This document shows, piece by piece, positions 45,336 to 53,846 of a DNA stretch of 64,000 bases; position 1 is the first letter of the stretch; each line of letters opens with the position of its first letter. The translations under genes were made by a program, and so were the position numbers. Under the pieces are notes generated by a model, which saw nothing but the letters and a program-made list of their open reading frames with translations, ran no database searches and had not been told where the DNA came from. Origin of the DNA: Poriferisodalis sp965203655 (GTDB taxonomy: Bacteria; Actinomycetota; Acidimicrobiia; Acidimicrobiales; Poriferisodalaceae); contig NZ_CBDBDD010000009.1 of NCBI RefSeq assembly GCF_965203655.1, positions 998,635 through 1,062,634 on the forward strand, written 5' to 3'.

Positions 45336-45734
45336 GTGAGCACCGCCGATCCGGGACCTGCCGAATCGTCCTCAACAGGTGCTGCGGCGTACGACGACGA
45401 CTGCGAGCTGTGCGAGGCCGCCCGCTTCACTCACTGGTACTACGAGGACGAGCTGTGCTGGGTGGCTGACTGCGAGGTGTGCGCCACGCCGATGGTGGTG
45501 TGGAAGCGGCATGGAACCGAGCCGCCTGCTGCGGAGTTAGAAGCAATGCTGGCCCGCTTGGTCCAGGCCGGTGAGGAACGATTCGGGCCGGACGGCGGAG
45601 TTGTGGACCAGGTGATGCGCCAGATTCCCGATCATTTCCACGCTCACTACCGCGATGCGGACTGGATGTCCCGGCGTTGGATGGAGCCTCCGAGTCGCTA
45701 CACGGGCGTCGGCACACCAAGGGAGACCCGGTGA
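45336..45734 (+). CDS. HIT-like protein (candidate)
   Basis: 132 residues. HFHAHYR near 90-96 fits the histidine-triad pattern H-x-H-x-H-x-x, and the upstream part (CELCEAARFTHWYYEDE, then MVVWKRHG) follows HIT layout: a CxxC zinc site, an edge strand and a lysine-arginine-histidine turn. A second CEVC adds to a possible zinc site. HIT proteins hydrolyse nucleotide conjugates. The assignment rests on my reading of these motifs only. Overlaps the next gene by GTGA. Confidence 0.5.
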   Translation: MSTADPGPAESSSTGAAAYDDDCELCEAARFTHWYYEDELCWVADCEVCATPMVVWKRHGTEPPAAELEAMLARLVQAGEERFGPDGGVVDQVMRQIPDHFHAHYRDADWMSRRWMEPPSRYTGVGTPRETR

Positions 45735-46084
45735 GGGCGCTGGTCGCGCTCGCTCTCGTCCTCGGCCTCGGGCTGGCGGCCTGCGGCGGCAGCGACGCGA
45801 CTGAGGCCGACCTGGAGCGGCTGGAGCTGGCGTTCGAGAACGCCGATGTGACGCTCGGCAGCGAAGTCTTCAGCGACAGCTGCTCGGTGTGCCATGGCAG
45901 CGACGGAAGCGGCGGCGTGGGCGCAGCGCTCGGCGGCGTCGACGAGCGCCTGACCGTTCGCGACCACCTGGCGGTGGTGTGGACCGGCCGCGGCTCGATG
46001 CCCCCGTTCGGCGGCATCCTCACCGATGCCGAGATTGCCGCCGTAGTGGCCTACCAGCGGAGCACCTTCGGCGACGAGCGGTAG
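45731..46084 (+). CDS. Lipoprotein c-type cytochrome
   Basis: 117 residues. A signal segment ends with lipobox LAAC (Cys18), the heme site is CSVCH (51-55), and Met of RGSMPPFGG is the likely sixth ligand. A small electron carrier at the outer face of the membrane. GTG 45731 overlaps the upstream stop; its own TAG stop forms part of the next -10 box. Confidence 0.88.
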   Translation: MRALVALALVLGLGLAACGGSDATEADLERLELAFENADVTLGSEVFSDSCSVCHGSDGSGGVGAALGGVDERLTVRDHLAVVWTGRGSMPPFGGILTDAEIAAVVAYQRSTFGDER

Positions 46085-46087
46085 CTT
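46082..46087 (+). promoter_or_regulatory. -10 box TAGCTT, leaderless promoter
   Basis: TAGCTT ends 7 nt before GTG 46095 and contains the stop codon of the cytochrome gene. Confidence 0.55.
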
Positions 46088-46094
46088 CGCCGCA

Positions 46095-46565
46095 GTGAGT
46101 GACGCAGTGAACGACTCAGCGAGCGGGCCAGGTTTCCCCCGACCCGCCGATCTGCTGCCGCACCGCGCACCGTTCTTGCTGGTGGATGAGATAGTCGAGC
46201 TCGAGCCCGGCGAGCGCTGCGTCGCACTGTGGCACCTGACCGGCAACGAAGCGTTCTTCGCCGGTCACTTCCCCGGCCGGCCCACGCTGCCCGGAGTGTT
46301 GATGGTCGAGGCGCTGGCGCAAACTGCCGGCCTCGCCGCGGCCTCGGCATCATCGCTCGAAGGCAAGCTGGCGCTCTTCGGAGGCATCGACAAGGCCCGC
46401 TTCCGCCGTCAGGTCACCCCGGGCGACACGCTGCGCTTGGAAGCCACGATCGATCGCCTCTCCACCCGAGCCGGCAGAGCCTCGGGCACAGCCAGCGTCG
46501 AAGGCCAAACCGCCTGCGAAGCCTCAATGATGTTCCTCATAGCCGACGCCAACGACCTCGACTGA
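46095..46565 (+). CDS. fabZ: FabZ-like 3-hydroxyacyl-ACP dehydratase
   Basis: A 156-residue hotdog dehydratase of fatty-acid synthesis. LPHRAPFLLVDEIVELEPG, then GHFPGRPTLPGVLMVEALAQ with catalytic His58 and Glu72. Could equally serve a lipid or polyketide-like pathway, as it stands apart from other fab genes. Confidence 0.88.
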   Translation: MSDAVNDSASGPGFPRPADLLPHRAPFLLVDEIVELEPGERCVALWHLTGNEAFFAGHFPGRPTLPGVLMVEALAQTAGLAAASASSLEGKLALFGGIDKARFRRQVTPGDTLRLEATIDRLSTRAGRASGTASVEGQTACEASMMFLIADANDLD

Positions 46566-46637
46566 GTCCGCCGCAAGGCCCCTCGGCACAGGCCCTTCCT
46601 TCCGATCCGCTGTGACGCCGAGCTCTCTGAATCGGCG

Positions 46638-46892
46638 CTAGGACTGGCCGGCTTCGACTATGGCGGTCACGGTCTTGCGCCCGAGTCCGGATGCTTCTGC
46701 AAGTTGACGCAACGAAGCGCCTGATTCGTGAGCCACCCGGATCATGTCGTCGCGAATCTTCGCTTCCTTGTCTGCCCGCTCGGCGCTGAGACCAACCACA
46801 GCCAGCGCTGCCGCGACCTCACCATCGAATTCTGCGCGGTACTTGTTCATTGCCGCTCGGGCGGCTGACACATCGGCTTCGGTGTAGCTCAC
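46638..46892 (-). CDS. Small helix-turn-helix protein
   Basis: 84 residues. The C-terminal half (IRVAHESGASLRQLAEASGLGRKTVTAI) is a clear helix-turn-helix. The N-terminal half is a charged helix. Overlaps the upstream small gene by ATGA, forming a two-gene unit. Function unknown; could be a regulator or the DNA-binding half of a small toxin-antitoxin-like pair. Confidence 0.65.
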   Translation of the reverse strand: MSYTEADVSAARAAMNKYRAEFDGEVAAALAVVGLSAERADKEAKIRDDMIRVAHESGASLRQLAEASGLGRKTVTAIVEAGQS

Positions 46893-47089
46893 TGTTCACC
46901 TCGCAAACCCGTCGCGAGCTTGTCTCGAATCGACATCAATGTCGCTATCCGCGGCGACATGTCACCGGCGGCCTCGGCGTCGTTCAGGTGGGCCAGCACC
47001 ATGCCGAGCAACTCCAAGGTTTCGACTCGTTCAAGCTCAATCCGCACCACCGGTCCAATTGTAGCCAGCGGTGGTTCAAACAGAACCAT
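46889..47089 (-). CDS. Small hypothetical protein
   Basis: 66 residues, mostly helical (IELERVETLELLGMVLAHLNDAEAAGD). No recognised family. First gene of the pair with the helix-turn-helix protein. AGGA directly precedes ATG 47089, so a later start is possible. Confidence 0.5.
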   Translation of the reverse strand: MVLFEPPLATIGPVVRIELERVETLELLGMVLAHLNDAEAAGDMSPRIATLMSIRDKLATGLRGEQ

Positions 47090-47112
47090 TCCTGCGCGGC
47101 ACTGACCGTCGG

Positions 47113-47907
47113 TCAGCGGAGGTGGGTCGGGCGGGGATCGGCTAGGCGGCCGAGGGGTGATTGGGCTCGCAGGCCGCCGTCGACCACGATGGCTTCGCCG
47201 GTGACGAACGACGACTCGTCGCTGGCGAGCCAGGCGGCGACGCTGGCGATCTCGTCGGGATGGCCGAGACGGCGCAAGGCGTGCGCTGCCAGGTTTCGTT
47301 CGAGCGCCGCGGGGTCCTGCATCATCCGCTGGACGGGCGGGGTCTGGATGGTGCCGGGGCAGATGGCGTTGACGCGCACGCCGTCGGGGGCGTGGTCGGT
47401 GGACAGCGCACGGGTCAGGTTGATCACGGCTGCCTTTGACGCGGCATACACCACTGAGCCGCCGTCACCGTGCAGGCCGCTGATCGAGGCTGTGTTGATG
47501 ATCGAACCGCCGCCGCGAGCCTCCATCGCCGGGACCGCGTACTTGGCGCCCAAGTACACCGACCGCACGTTGACGTTCATGACGAGGTCCCAATCACGAG
47601 GCTCGAGCTCCACCGCGGTGCCGGGGCGGATGGTGCCTGCATTGCTGTAGAGCACGTCCAGGCCGCCCCAGCGGTCCACGGCCGCGGCCACCATCGCCTC
47701 GACGTCGTCGGGCTCGGCGACGTTGGCGCCGAAGCCGTGCGCCTCGCCCCCGGCTTCGATGATCGACTCGGCCACACCTTCGGCTCGCTCGCGACGGATA
47801 TCCACCACCAGCACCGACGCACCCTCCGCGGCGAAGCGACGGGCACTGGCTTCGCCGATGCCCGATGCACCGCCCGTGACGATGGCGACTTTGTCCTTGA
47901 GCAGCAT
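47113..47907 (-). CDS. Short-chain dehydrogenase/reductase
   Basis: A 264-residue classical SDR. TGGASGIGEASARRFAAEG binds the cofactor (VVDIRR suggests NAD), NAGTIRPG, and catalytic Ser-Tyr-Lys from NTASISGLHG and VYAASKAAV. The end FVTGEAIVVDGG is canonical. Start ATG 47907 has GGAGGG 6 nt upstream; the longer open frame lacks one. Substrate unknown. Confidence 0.9.
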   Translation of the reverse strand: MLLKDKVAIVTGGASGIGEASARRFAAEGASVLVVDIRRERAEGVAESIIEAGGEAHGFGANVAEPDDVEAMVAAAVDRWGGLDVLYSNAGTIRPGTAVELEPRDWDLVMNVNVRSVYLGAKYAVPAMEARGGGSIINTASISGLHGDGGSVVYAASKAAVINLTRALSTDHAPDGVRVNAICPGTIQTPPVQRMMQDPAALERNLAAHALRRLGHPDEIASVAAWLASDESSFVTGEAIVVDGGLRAQSPLGRLADPRPTHLR

Positions 47908-48041
47908 GCGATTCCCTCCGAGCGCCGCGCCGGTCCCTGCGGACAATACGACTCTGCGTCGGGCCTCGTCTTGCCAACGTGGCTACGTTGTGGCGCCTGG
48001 TCGGGATCGTCCCGATGCGGGCCGACACCCCGGAGGGCTCG

Positions 48042-48926
48042 ATGGCGAGCGAAGCGTTCTACAGGATCCGCGAGATCATCGCGTCGCAGGACATGCCTGC
48101 GAACATCGATGCGATGCGCAAGGGCATCGAGCTCACCGCGCGGCCGCTGCCGGCTGGTGTCACCGGCGAGATGGTGGACGCCAACGGCGTCTCGTGCGAG
48201 CTGCAGACACCCGACGAGACCACCGGCGACGCCATCGTGCAGTACGTGCACGGCGGCGGCTATGTCGCTGGGTCCATCGGCTCGCACCGGAACCTCACCG
48301 GCAACTTGGCCCTCAAGCTGGGCTGCCCGGTGCTTTCGGTGGACTACCGCTTGGCGCCCGAGCATCCCCACCCTGCTCCGGTGGAGGATTCGGTTGCGGT
48401 GTATCGCTGGCTGCTCGACAGAGGCCACTCCGCCGACAAGATCGCCATCGCGGGCGATTCCGCAGGCGGCGGGCTGACCATGTCAACGCTCATGAAGCTG
48501 CGCGACCTCGGGCTGCCGCTGCCGGCCGCAGCCGTGCCTATCTCGCCGTGGGTCGACATGTCGGGCTCCGGCGAAAGCGCCGTCACCCGCTCGGACCGCG
48601 ACCCGATGGTGACCGCCGACGATCTCACCCGGATCGCTGGGGTCTTCCTCGGCCCCGACGGCGAAGCCACCGATCCTTACGCGTCGCCGCTCGAAGGCGA
48701 CCTCTCGGGCTTGCCGCCGCTGCTGATCCACTGCGGCGACGACGAGGTACTGCTGAGCGACAGCGAGCGGCTGGCACACAAGGCCCGCACGTCTGGCGTC
48801 GACGTGACGCTCGAGGTCTGGCCCGAGATGATCCACGTCTGGCACTCGATGGCGGGGCTCTTCCCCGAGGCCGACGACGGCGTGGCGCGGGTGGCCGAAT
48901 ACCTCGGCGAGCGCCTCGCAGTCTGA
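48042..48926 (+). CDS. HSL-family alpha/beta hydrolase (esterase)
   Basis: 294 residues of the hormone-sensitive-lipase family. Oxyanion motif VHGGGYVAGSIGSHRN, nucleophile in AGDSAGGGLT, Asp of HCGDDEVLLSD and His in MIHVWHS complete the triad. ATG 48042 has GGAGGG upstream. Divergent from the SDR, convergent with the amidotransferase-like gene. Confidence 0.9.
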   Translation: MASEAFYRIREIIASQDMPANIDAMRKGIELTARPLPAGVTGEMVDANGVSCELQTPDETTGDAIVQYVHGGGYVAGSIGSHRNLTGNLALKLGCPVLSVDYRLAPEHPHPAPVEDSVAVYRWLLDRGHSADKIAIAGDSAGGGLTMSTLMKLRDLGLPLPAAAVPISPWVDMSGSGESAVTRSDRDPMVTADDLTRIAGVFLGPDGEATDPYASPLEGDLSGLPPLLIHCGDDEVLLSDSERLAHKARTSGVDVTLEVWPEMIHVWHSMAGLFPEADDGVARVAEYLGERLAV

Positions 48927-48932
48927 AGCCGA

Positions 48933-48957
48933 CCGCCAGCGATGACGGGCCTGGCGG
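48933..48957. terminator. Hairpin between convergent genes
   Basis: CCGCCAG (48933-48939) pairs perfectly with CTGGCGG (48951-48957) over an 11-nt loop, in the 42-bp gap between two convergent stop codons. It could act in both directions, although there is no T-run. Confidence 0.45.
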
Positions 48958-48968
48958 CGAAGGCGGGC

Positions 48969-49667
48969 TTACGACTTCGCCACGTCGTCGAGGAACCAAT
49001 CCACCAAATCGAAGCAGTTGCGTCGGTTGGCGGCCTCGTTGCGTGCGATCTCGGCGAGGACCTCCTCGCGCACGATGCCGACCGATGCCAGGTAGTCGTC
49101 GCTGGCCTCGCGGAGCCATTCGCTGGCGAGTTCCACGCTGATCTCAGGGTGGAACTGCGTGCCCACGCTGCGGCCCATCCGGAACAGCTGCGGGCAGGTC
49201 TCGGTGCTGGCGAGCATCTCGGCGCCATCGGGCAAGTGGAAGCGGTCGTGATGCCATTCCATCCACGGCCCGGCCGAAATCGGCAGCTCGACGCCGTCGG
49301 GCGGTGAGATCCGGTACCAGCCAATCTCAGTCTCGGGGGAGAGATCCACCGATCCGCCCAGCGCCGCAGCCAGCGCCTGACCGCCGAAGCAGATGCCCAG
49401 CACCGGCGTGCCGCGCTCGTGCGAGCGGCGAATGAGATCTAGCTCAGCGCCGATCCACGGCTTGATCGCGTCCTCGTACACCGAGAAGTACGAACCCGTC
49501 ACCACGAGCGCATCGAAGTCATCACTGGGCAGCGGCTGGAATTCTGCCGGCCGTGAGGTGTCGGGCACCATCACGTGGACGTGCAGCTCGACGCCCCGCT
49601 CCACCAAGCGATCACCGACGAAACCGGGCCGCGATGTCTCCTCGTGCGTGACGACCAGCGCCCTCAT
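48969..49667 (-). CDS. Class I glutamine-amidotransferase-like protein
   Basis: A 232-residue GATase1 domain. Nucleophile Cys in LGICFGGQALAAALG, His-Glu in TQFHPEISVE. The start MRALVVTHEETSRPG is followed by a VVTGSYFSVYED oxyanion region. Stand-alone members include GMP-synthase-like proteins and gamma-glutamyl hydrolases. Third gene of a P450-P450-GATase operon opposite a glutamine-synthetase-like gene, which favours a role in cutting or moving gamma-glutamyl groups (inference). Overlaps the P450 stop by ATGA. Confidence 0.85.
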   Translation of the reverse strand: MRALVVTHEETSRPGFVGDRLVERGVELHVHVMVPDTSRPAEFQPLPSDDFDALVVTGSYFSVYEDAIKPWIGAELDLIRRSHERGTPVLGICFGGQALAAALGGSVDLSPETEIGWYRISPPDGVELPISAGPWMEWHHDRFHLPDGAEMLASTETCPQLFRMGRSVGTQFHPEISVELASEWLREASDDYLASVGIVREEVLAEIARNEAANRRNCFDLVDWFLDDVAKS

Positions 49668-50962
49668 GCAGCCAGCTCGACCACGTGTACGGGCAGGTGC
49701 TTGATGCCGGAAATGAAGTTGGACCGCAGCCGCTCGACCGGGCCGTCCTGCTCGATGCGGACCACCCTCCGCAGAAGCTCTTCGAACACCACCTTGATCT
49801 CCATACGAGCCAGCCACGCTCCCAAGCACAAGTGTGGTCCGTTGCGGCCGAACGCCATGTGCTCGTTGTTCGGACGTACCAGGTCAAACCGGAACGGATG
49901 AGCGAAACGATCGTCGTCGTGATCGGCGCTGACGTAATACAGCACCACCTTGTCGCCCGCCCGCACCTTGGTGCCACGGATCTCGGTATCGCAGGTGGCC
50001 GTGCGCCGGAAATGCGTCGTCACCGAGCTGGCCCGCAGCACTTCCTCCACGGCGCTCGCGGTCAGCTCGTCGTCGCCGGCCAGCACCGCGGCCCGCCAGG
50101 TGTCGAACAGGTGAGGGTGGGCCATCAGCACCCACAGCCCGTGGGTCATCGTGTAGCGGGTGGTGTCGTTGCCTGCCGCGATCAGCAGCGTGAAGAAGTT
50201 CTTGAACTCCAGATCGGTCAGCGGCGTGCCGTCGGTGGTGGGCGCCAAGAGCTGGCTGATCACGTCCTTGGTCGGGCATTCGCGCCGCTCCGCGGCCTGG
50301 GCCGCCGCGTACTCGAAGATCTCCACGGTGGCCGGGCTGCGGAACGGCATGAAGCGGAACTCGTCGGTGTCCACCAGCCCCACGGGGTAATCGGTGAAGT
50401 CGGGATCGGTGTTGCCGAGCAGCGCGTCGCCCCACTCCACGAGCTGGTGGCCGTCGGCGTCGCTGGTGCCCAGCATGCGGCCCAGCATCCGCATGGGCAG
50501 TTCGGTTGCAACGTCGGTGACGAAGTCGAAGCGTTCCTCGGTGAGGGCGTGGTCGAGCACCTCGCACGCCAGCCCACGGATGGCGGCCTCATAGGTATTC
50601 ACGACCCGAGGCGTGAACCCGCGGCTCACCAGGCGCCGGTAGCGGGTGTGCTCGGGCGGGTCCATCTCCATCATCGTCTTGCGTGCTTCGAGCTCGTCGG
50701 GCGCCATGTCCTCGAGCCGGATGCCCTGCGCGGAGGTGAAGGTCTGGGTGTCACGGCTGATGCGGAACGCATCGTCGTACTTGGTGACGGCCCAGTAGCC
50801 GCGCCCGTCCACCTCGTCGACCCAGGCCACGGGATCCTCCCGCCGCATTCGGGCGAACGTGGCATGGGGCACGCCCCGGGTCCAGACGTCGTGATCGGAG
50901 ATGTTGGCGTCGTCAGGCCCGAGGTCGTCCAAGTACGGCTCGGCCCAGGTGCTCACTGCCAT
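49664..50962 (-). CDS. Cytochrome P450
   Basis: A 432-residue soluble bacterial P450. The I-helix is LIAAGNDTTRYTMTHG, the ExxR pair is in EEVLRASS (ending R further on as expected) and the heme loop is FGRNGPHLCLGAWLAR. Similar in type to actinobacterial CYP families acting on terpenoids or steroids, but the substrate is unknown. ATG 50962 shares one base with the stop of the upstream P450. Electron partners (ferredoxin) are not encoded here. Confidence 0.9.
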   Translation of the reverse strand: MAVSTWAEPYLDDLGPDDANISDHDVWTRGVPHATFARMRREDPVAWVDEVDGRGYWAVTKYDDAFRISRDTQTFTSAQGIRLEDMAPDELEARKTMMEMDPPEHTRYRRLVSRGFTPRVVNTYEAAIRGLACEVLDHALTEERFDFVTDVATELPMRMLGRMLGTSDADGHQLVEWGDALLGNTDPDFTDYPVGLVDTDEFRFMPFRSPATVEIFEYAAAQAAERRECPTKDVISQLLAPTTDGTPLTDLEFKNFFTLLIAAGNDTTRYTMTHGLWVLMAHPHLFDTWRAAVLAGDDELTASAVEEVLRASSVTTHFRRTATCDTEIRGTKVRAGDKVVLYYVSADHDDDRFAHPFRFDLVRPNNEHMAFGRNGPHLCLGAWLARMEIKVVFEELLRRVVRIEQDGPVERLRSNFISGIKHLPVHVVELAA

Positions 50963-52266
50963 CAATTGTTACAGGAGGCTCGCACAGCCACCGCCGGCTT
51001 GGCCACTGCAGCTTCCACTGCCACCTCCACCGAGGCGACGCCGTGAACGAAGTTCGACGGGATCCGCACGAGGTCGGCAACGCTCGCCGGCCGGATGCTG
51101 CGGTCGAGCATCGCTTCGAGCAGCACAGTCAGTTCCATGCGGGCCAAGTAAGCGCCCAGGCAGAAGTGCGGCCCCCCGCCGCCGAAAGCGATCTGTGCGT
51201 TGTCGGCCCGGCCGATGTCGAACTCGTCGGGTCGCTCGAACACCGCCTCGTCCCGGTTGGCCGACGGGTACCACATCACCACCTTGTCGCCCGCTGAGAT
51301 CTGAGTGCCTGCCAGCTCGGTGTCGACCGCTGCGGTGCGGCGCATGTGCAGGATCGGCGAGGCCCAGCGGATCACTTCTTCGACGGCGTTGGGGAGCAGC
51401 TCGCGGTCGGCCGCCAGCCTGTCCCACTGCTCGGGGTGCTCGGCGAACGCCATGGTCCCGTGGGTGATGGCGGTGCGCGTGGTCTCGTTCCCGCCGAACA
51501 CCAGCACCTGGAAGAAGTTCCGGAACTCGGTGGCCGTCAGGCGGTCGCCGCCGACCTCGGCATGCACCAGGTGGCTCACGACGTCGTCGGTGGGCTGTTC
51601 CAGACGCTCGTCGCCCAGCTTGGCCCCGTACTCGTACAGTCCCCACGCTGCGGGGCTGCCGAAGGGGAGCAGGCGCAGCGGCGTCGTGTTGCCGTAGGCG
51701 TCGGGCGGCAGCGATTGCGTTTCGGTGGTGCCTTCGACGAGGTGATTCGAAAGCTCCACCATGTAGTCGGCGTCTTCGGGCGGCACGCCCAGGATCGCGA
51801 TGATCACCCTGATCGGCAGCGGCGCCGCCACCAGCTCCACCCAATCGCCACCGCCCCGCTCGACCACCACGTCGAGCAACTCGTCGGCAATGGCACGGGT
51901 GCGCTCCGTGTACCGGCGCATCTGGCGGGGTGTGAACGCCTTGGACACCACCCGACGCAGCCGGGTGTGCGCCGGCGGGTCGTGTTCGAGGATCGATCGG
52001 CGGGCCTCCAGCGCGTCGGCCTCGAGATCCCACAGGTTGACGTGCCCGATGGCCGACGAGAAGCGCTCGGGATGGCGTGACACCTCGCACACGTCGGCGT
52101 GGCGCGTCACCGCCCAGAAGCCGTGGTCCTCGTAGCGGTTCCAGTGCAGCCCCGGTCGTGCGCGAAGCGTGCGGAAGTCGTCCCAGGGAATGCCGTTCCC
52201 GTAGCGGCCGGCATCAACGATGTCGATGTCAGCGGACCGCTCGCTCCGCGCCGATCCACCGGTCAC
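50962..52266 (-). CDS. Cytochrome P450
   Basis: A 434-residue P450, about 40% like its neighbour by eye. I-helix FQVLVFGGNETTRTAITHG, ExxR in VEEVIRWASP, heme loop FGGGGPHFCLGAYLAR. GTG 52266 is the last start before the homologous region; the frame is open to 52458 but overlaps the divergent gene. First gene of the operon, 115 bp from the divergent glutamine-synthetase-like gene, so a shared control region lies at 52267-52381. Confidence 0.9.
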   Translation of the reverse strand: MTGGSARSERSADIDIVDAGRYGNGIPWDDFRTLRARPGLHWNRYEDHGFWAVTRHADVCEVSRHPERFSSAIGHVNLWDLEADALEARRSILEHDPPAHTRLRRVVSKAFTPRQMRRYTERTRAIADELLDVVVERGGGDWVELVAAPLPIRVIIAILGVPPEDADYMVELSNHLVEGTTETQSLPPDAYGNTTPLRLLPFGSPAAWGLYEYGAKLGDERLEQPTDDVVSHLVHAEVGGDRLTATEFRNFFQVLVFGGNETTRTAITHGTMAFAEHPEQWDRLAADRELLPNAVEEVIRWASPILHMRRTAAVDTELAGTQISAGDKVVMWYPSANRDEAVFERPDEFDIGRADNAQIAFGGGGPHFCLGAYLARMELTVLLEAMLDRSIRPASVADLVRIPSNFVHGVASVEVAVEAAVAKPAVAVRASCNN

Positions 52267-52381
52267 GATGTCGTTCCGGCCAATGAGGTTTCGGGAGGCA
52301 CAGCCGAATGGTAAGTCTGTGCCCGCCCGCGAGCCGACCAGACACGTCCATCGCATGCGAACACGACGGAGGAATGAACCC

Positions 52382-53764
52382 ATGAGCGAACTTGCCGACA
52401 TCCAGAGCACCCTGCGGATGGCCGATGTGCACACCGTCGAGGTGGCCATCGTCGACACCTACGGGCACCTGCGCGGCAAGCGCTTTCCCGTCGATCATTT
52501 CCTGCGCTCGGTGGCCGAGGGCGGCTGTCACCTGGCAGACGCCATCTACATCTTCGACCTGCACAACGACCTGGTCGACAGCCCGTACATCAACATGGGC
52601 AAGGGCTATCTCGACACGCATCTGGTCCCCGATCTCGGCACGCTGCGCCTCTTCGGCCACCGTCCCGGCTACGCGCTGGTGTTCGCCGACAGTCTCGAAC
52701 CGCCGCACCGCCTCCACCCCATCGCACCCCGCACGGTGCTGGCCCGCCAGATCGCGCGCTGCCGGGCACTGGGCTACAGCCCGCTCGTGGCCACCGAGAT
52801 GGAGTTCTACCTGTGCGAGGCCGACTGGTCGCACACCCAGAGCCACATCCAGTACTCATCGCTCACCGACCGGTCAGACCTCGAATCGGTGCTGTTGGCC
52901 ATGCGCCTCGCGATGATCGATGCCGGCATCCCCGTCGAGTCGTCGAACCCCGAGTACGGGCCCGGCCAGATCGAGATCAACGTGCAGTACTCCGATGCCA
53001 TGACCACTGCCGACAACACGGCGCTCTACAAGAGCATCGTGAAGGAGATCGCCGAGGAGACCGGGCTGAAGGCCACGTTCATGCCCAAACCGTGGACCGA
53101 GCCGTCGGGCAGCGGCATGCATGTGCACACGAGCCTCGTAGACGTGAGACACCGCGCTCCCGGCGGCGGCGAGCAGCCGCACGAGGCAGCGAGCTCGAAC
53201 GCGTTCGCCAGCTCCGAGGAGCGGCCCAACGACGTGATGTCGCACTGGCTCGGCGGCCAGCTCGACAACGCCGGGGCGCTGTCGCTGCTCGGCAGCCCCG
53301 TGCCCAACGGCTACAAGCGAGTGCGCCCCTACACGTTCGCCCCCACGCACGTGCACTGGGGGCTCGACAATCGCTCGGTGATGTGCCGCTGCACAGTCGG
53401 CGCGGACAATGCGAACCGCGTGGAGTTCCGGTCTGCGGGCGCGGATGCCAACCCGTACCTGATGATCGCCGGCCTGCTGGCAGCAGGCGCCGACGGCCTC
53501 GAGCGCCGCGCCGACCCGGGCCCGATGAGCGTGGGCGACATGTACGACGACCCCGGCGACGCAGTGCCGCTGCCCGCCAACGCCGCCGACGGCATAGCGG
53601 CCTACGAGGGCAGCGCTCTAGCTGCAGCGTTGGGGGAGGAGTTCTCGACCAACTTCGTGCTGATGGCCAAAGCCGAGCTCGACAAATTCGTTGACGCGGG
53701 GTGCGATCCGGCCGGCGACGAAGTAACCGACTGGGAGCGAGACCGCTACCTCGAATTCACCTGA
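52382..53764 (+). CDS. Glutamine synthetase-like gamma-glutamyl ligase
   Basis: A 460-residue member of the glutamine-synthetase superfamily. Metal and substrate motifs: ATEMEFYLCE, YGPGQIEINVQYSDAMTTADN, PSGSGMHVHTSLVD, then RVRPYTFAPTHVHWGLDN and VEFRSAGADANPYLMIAG. It differs from housekeeping GlnA in the ATP/ammonia region and resembles ligases that join glutamate to amines (PuuA-, IpuC- or AtdA1-type). ATG 52382 has GGAGG 9 nt upstream. Divergent from the P450-P450-GATase operon. Confidence 0.85.
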   Translation: MSELADIQSTLRMADVHTVEVAIVDTYGHLRGKRFPVDHFLRSVAEGGCHLADAIYIFDLHNDLVDSPYINMGKGYLDTHLVPDLGTLRLFGHRPGYALVFADSLEPPHRLHPIAPRTVLARQIARCRALGYSPLVATEMEFYLCEADWSHTQSHIQYSSLTDRSDLESVLLAMRLAMIDAGIPVESSNPEYGPGQIEINVQYSDAMTTADNTALYKSIVKEIAEETGLKATFMPKPWTEPSGSGMHVHTSLVDVRHRAPGGGEQPHEAASSNAFASSEERPNDVMSHWLGGQLDNAGALSLLGSPVPNGYKRVRPYTFAPTHVHWGLDNRSVMCRCTVGADNANRVEFRSAGADANPYLMIAGLLAAGADGLERRADPGPMSVGDMYDDPGDAVPLPANAADGIAAYEGSALAAALGEEFSTNFVLMAKAELDKFVDAGCDPAGDEVTDWERDRYLEFT

Positions 53765-53846
53765 ACGGCAGGCTCGGGCACTCGGCTGCGCTGAACGCTG
53801 AACAATTTTCGGTGGCCATGCGCCCGAGGTGTGCGAGCTGCATAGT

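Noticed and set aside
53765..53846. Terminator between the convergent glutamine-synthetase-like and Calx-beta genes
   Set aside because: No stem of useful length or T-run was found in this 82-bp gap.
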